Shown: piece after piece, positions 42,576 to 43,630 of the stretch
Layout: each line of letters begins with the position of its first letter
Position numbering within the stretch: the stretch's first letter is position 1
Source of the DNA: Pelomonas sp. Root1237
GTDB lineage: Bacteria; Pseudomonadota; Gammaproteobacteria; Burkholderiales; Burkholderiaceae_C
Length of the DNA: 43,630 bases
Reading direction: 5' to 3'
NCBI RefSeq assembly: GCF_001425055.1
Contig: NZ_LMDK01000004.1
Span: forward strand, 150,107 to 193,736
Made by a program: the position numbers and the translations under genes
The notes under the pieces: model-generated
Databases searched by the model: none
What the model was told of the DNA's origin: nothing
The model's input: only the letters and a program-made list of their open reading frames with translations

Positions 42576-43448
42576 ATGATGAGTACGGACACGCTCACCC
42601 GAGTCGAGATCCGCCCACTGCCCGACAGCTTTGCCGCCGAGGTGGTGGGCCTGGATCTGAGCCAGCCGGTGGCTGACGAAGACTTCCGCCGCATCCACCG
42701 AGCCCACCTGGACCACCATGTGCTGGTCTTTCGAGAACAGCGCGTCACGCCCGAGCAGCAGATCGAATTCAGCCGCCGCTTTGGCGCGCTGGAGATTCAT
42801 GTGCTGCACCAGTTCCACCTGAATGGCCACCCGGAGATCCTCATCGTCTCCAACATCGTCGAGAACGGCCAACCGGTCGGCCTCGGCGATGCGGGCTACT
42901 TCTGGCACTCGGACCTGTCGTACAAGGAGAAGCCCAGCCTGGGCTCCATGCTGCTGGCCCAGGAACTGCCGAGCGAGGGCGGCGACACGCTGTTCGCCGA
43001 CCAGCATGCGGCATGGGAGACCATTCCGCCTGAGCTTCAAGCACGCGTGCGCCACCTCAAGGCAGAGCACTCCTACCTCGCCAAGTACGAGGAACTGCGC
43101 GAGCGCAGCCCCTGGCGGCCCAAGCTCAGCGACGAGCAGGTAGCGCGGGTCTTGCCCGTTGTGCAGCCGGTGGTGCGCACCCATCCGGGGACAGGGCGCC
43201 TGGGTCTCTTCGTCAGCGAGCACTTCACGACACGCATCGTCGGCCTGCCCGAGGCCGAGAGCCGCGCATTACTGGAAGAGCTCTTTCAGTACGCGACGCT
43301 GCCTCAACTGCAGTATCGTCATCGCTGGCAGCCGCACGACATGGTGTTCTGGGACAACCGCTCGGTGCTGCACCTGGCGGCCGGCTGCCCCGACCATCTG
43401 CGGCGGAGGCTGCACCGCACCACTGTTCAGGGCGATAAGCCATTTTGA
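42576..43448 (+). CDS. TauD/TfdA-family 2-oxoglutarate dioxygenase
   Basis: This 290-residue Fe(II)/2-oxoglutarate dioxygenase has the metal motif WHSDLSY (His111, Asp113), the distal His266 in NRSVLHLAAG, and the 2-oxoglutarate-binding Arg region RRRLHRTTV (277-281). The N-terminal VVGLDLSQPVADEDFRRIHRAHLDHHVLVFREQ is typical of the family. Members oxidise taurine, alkanesulfonates, aryloxyacids and others; the exact substrate is not fixed by sequence. Its ATG follows the cysteine desulfurase stop without a gap, so it belongs to the encapsulin operon. A sulfonate-to-sulfite role would fit the sulfur context. A second ATG at 42579 is an alternative start. Confidence 0.9.
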   Translation: MMSTDTLTRVEIRPLPDSFAAEVVGLDLSQPVADEDFRRIHRAHLDHHVLVFREQRVTPEQQIEFSRRFGALEIHVLHQFHLNGHPEILIVSNIVENGQPVGLGDAGYFWHSDLSYKEKPSLGSMLLAQELPSEGGDTLFADQHAAWETIPPELQARVRHLKAEHSYLAKYEELRERSPWRPKLSDEQVARVLPVVQPVVRTHPGTGRLGLFVSEHFTTRIVGLPEAESRALLEELFQYATLPQLQYRHRWQPHDMVFWDNRSVLHLAAGCPDHLRRRLHRTTVQGDKPF

Positions 43449-43489
43449 CTATGGATGCTTTTGCGTAGCGTGAGCCTGCTCGCTGCATT

Positions 43490-43508
43490 GCCGGGAGTCC
43501 GTCCCGGC
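43490..43508 (+). terminator. Possible weak terminator after the encapsulin operon
   Basis: Perfect 7-bp arms gccggga (43490-43496) and tcccggc (43502-43508) enclose a 5-nt loop 42 bp after the dioxygenase stop. The T-rich run (ttctt) comes about 10 nt later, so termination may be inefficient or Rho-dependent. Confidence 0.3.
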
Positions 43509-43534
43509 GGCCGGGTAACTTTCTTCTGCGGCGC

Positions 43535-43630
43535 TGTATAGACCGGGGACATAGGTAACGGGTGTGCCAGGACATGGGTAACGCTTTCGGGGTTTAGAAG
43601 CCCCGGAAGAAGCCCATGGTCTGGACGGAG
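43535..43630 (+). mobile_element. Left end of an IS481-like insertion sequence (truncated by window)
   Basis: From TGTATAGACCGGGGACATAGG at 43535 the sequence has the layout I associate with IS481-family ends in Burkholderiales: a TGT terminus and two related boxes gacataggtaac (43548-43559) and gacatgggtaac (43571-43582) spaced 23 bp apart. A G/C-rich leader and a probable transposase start at 43616 follow. The right end is outside the window. Confidence 0.65.
43616..43630 (+). CDS. Transposase 5' end, IS481-like (partial)
   Basis: ATG 43616 with GGAAG upstream begins MVWTE..., which resembles the N-terminus of IS481-family transposases (MVWTE/MPWTE). Only five codons are in the window, so the identification rests mainly on the upstream IS-end boxes. 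Confidence 0.5.

Overview
The window is GC-rich and looks like chromosomal DNA of a betaproteobacterium of the order Burkholderiales, probably the Roseateles/Mitsuaria/Pelomonas-like side. This is inferred from gene style and codon bias (G/C in most third positions), the System I cytochrome c maturation order, MHYT-GGDEF-EAL and PEP-CTERM proteins, and many ATGA start/stop overlaps. I saw no tRNA, rRNA, CRISPR array, prophage or integrase.

Layout. 1-640: the end of a tandem tetratricopeptide gene that stops early at a TAG, followed by decayed coding sequence. 643-1740 (-): an orphan ExbD and a DUF1439-type lipoprotein. 1821-8864 (+): an iron-acquisition locus with a Fur box, PepSY membrane protein, TonB-dependent siderophore receptor, sigma-54 activator, ExbB, two ExbDs and TonB. 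8931-10516: small exported or cytoplasmic proteins of unknown function and an exonuclease III-like remnant. 10704-12905: a MHYT-GGDEF-EAL c-di-GMP protein. 12927-15687 (-): an unusual three-gene operon of methyltransferase, PAPS-type sulfotransferase and arginase-fold protein. 15909-20416 (+): a four-gene signalling operon of solute-binding protein, histidine kinase, response regulator and hybrid kinase. 20558-22183: an unknown lipoprotein and an unknown cytoplasmic protein.

22147-30538 (-): a complete cytochrome c maturation operon ccmABCDEFGHI, including a 32-residue CcmD, followed by a chromate transporter and a GH88/GH105-like hydrolase. 30649-34294: a secreted unknown, a serine hydrolase, a PhnB-like VOC protein and a DUF3500 protein. 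34281-36862 (-): TetR, SDR and a zinc-independent MDR oxidoreductase, with a matching 19-bp operator motif in front of both TetR and SDR. 36907-37986 (-): a PEP-CTERM surface protein.

38424-43448 (+): the most interesting locus, a family 2A encapsulin sulfur operon. It encodes a rhodanese, a serine O-acetyltransferase, the HK97-fold shell, a SufS-type cysteine desulfurase with a ~200-residue disordered cargo extension, and a TauD-type dioxygenase packed directly behind it. Acetylserine synthesis can feed cysteine formation, the encapsulated desulfurase releases sulfur from cysteine for storage in the shell, the rhodanese can move sulfane sulfur, and TauD could supply sulfite from sulfonates. 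An orphan rightward intrinsic terminator lies about 110 bp upstream of the first gene. The left end of an IS481-like element begins about 90 bp after the last gene and runs off the window.
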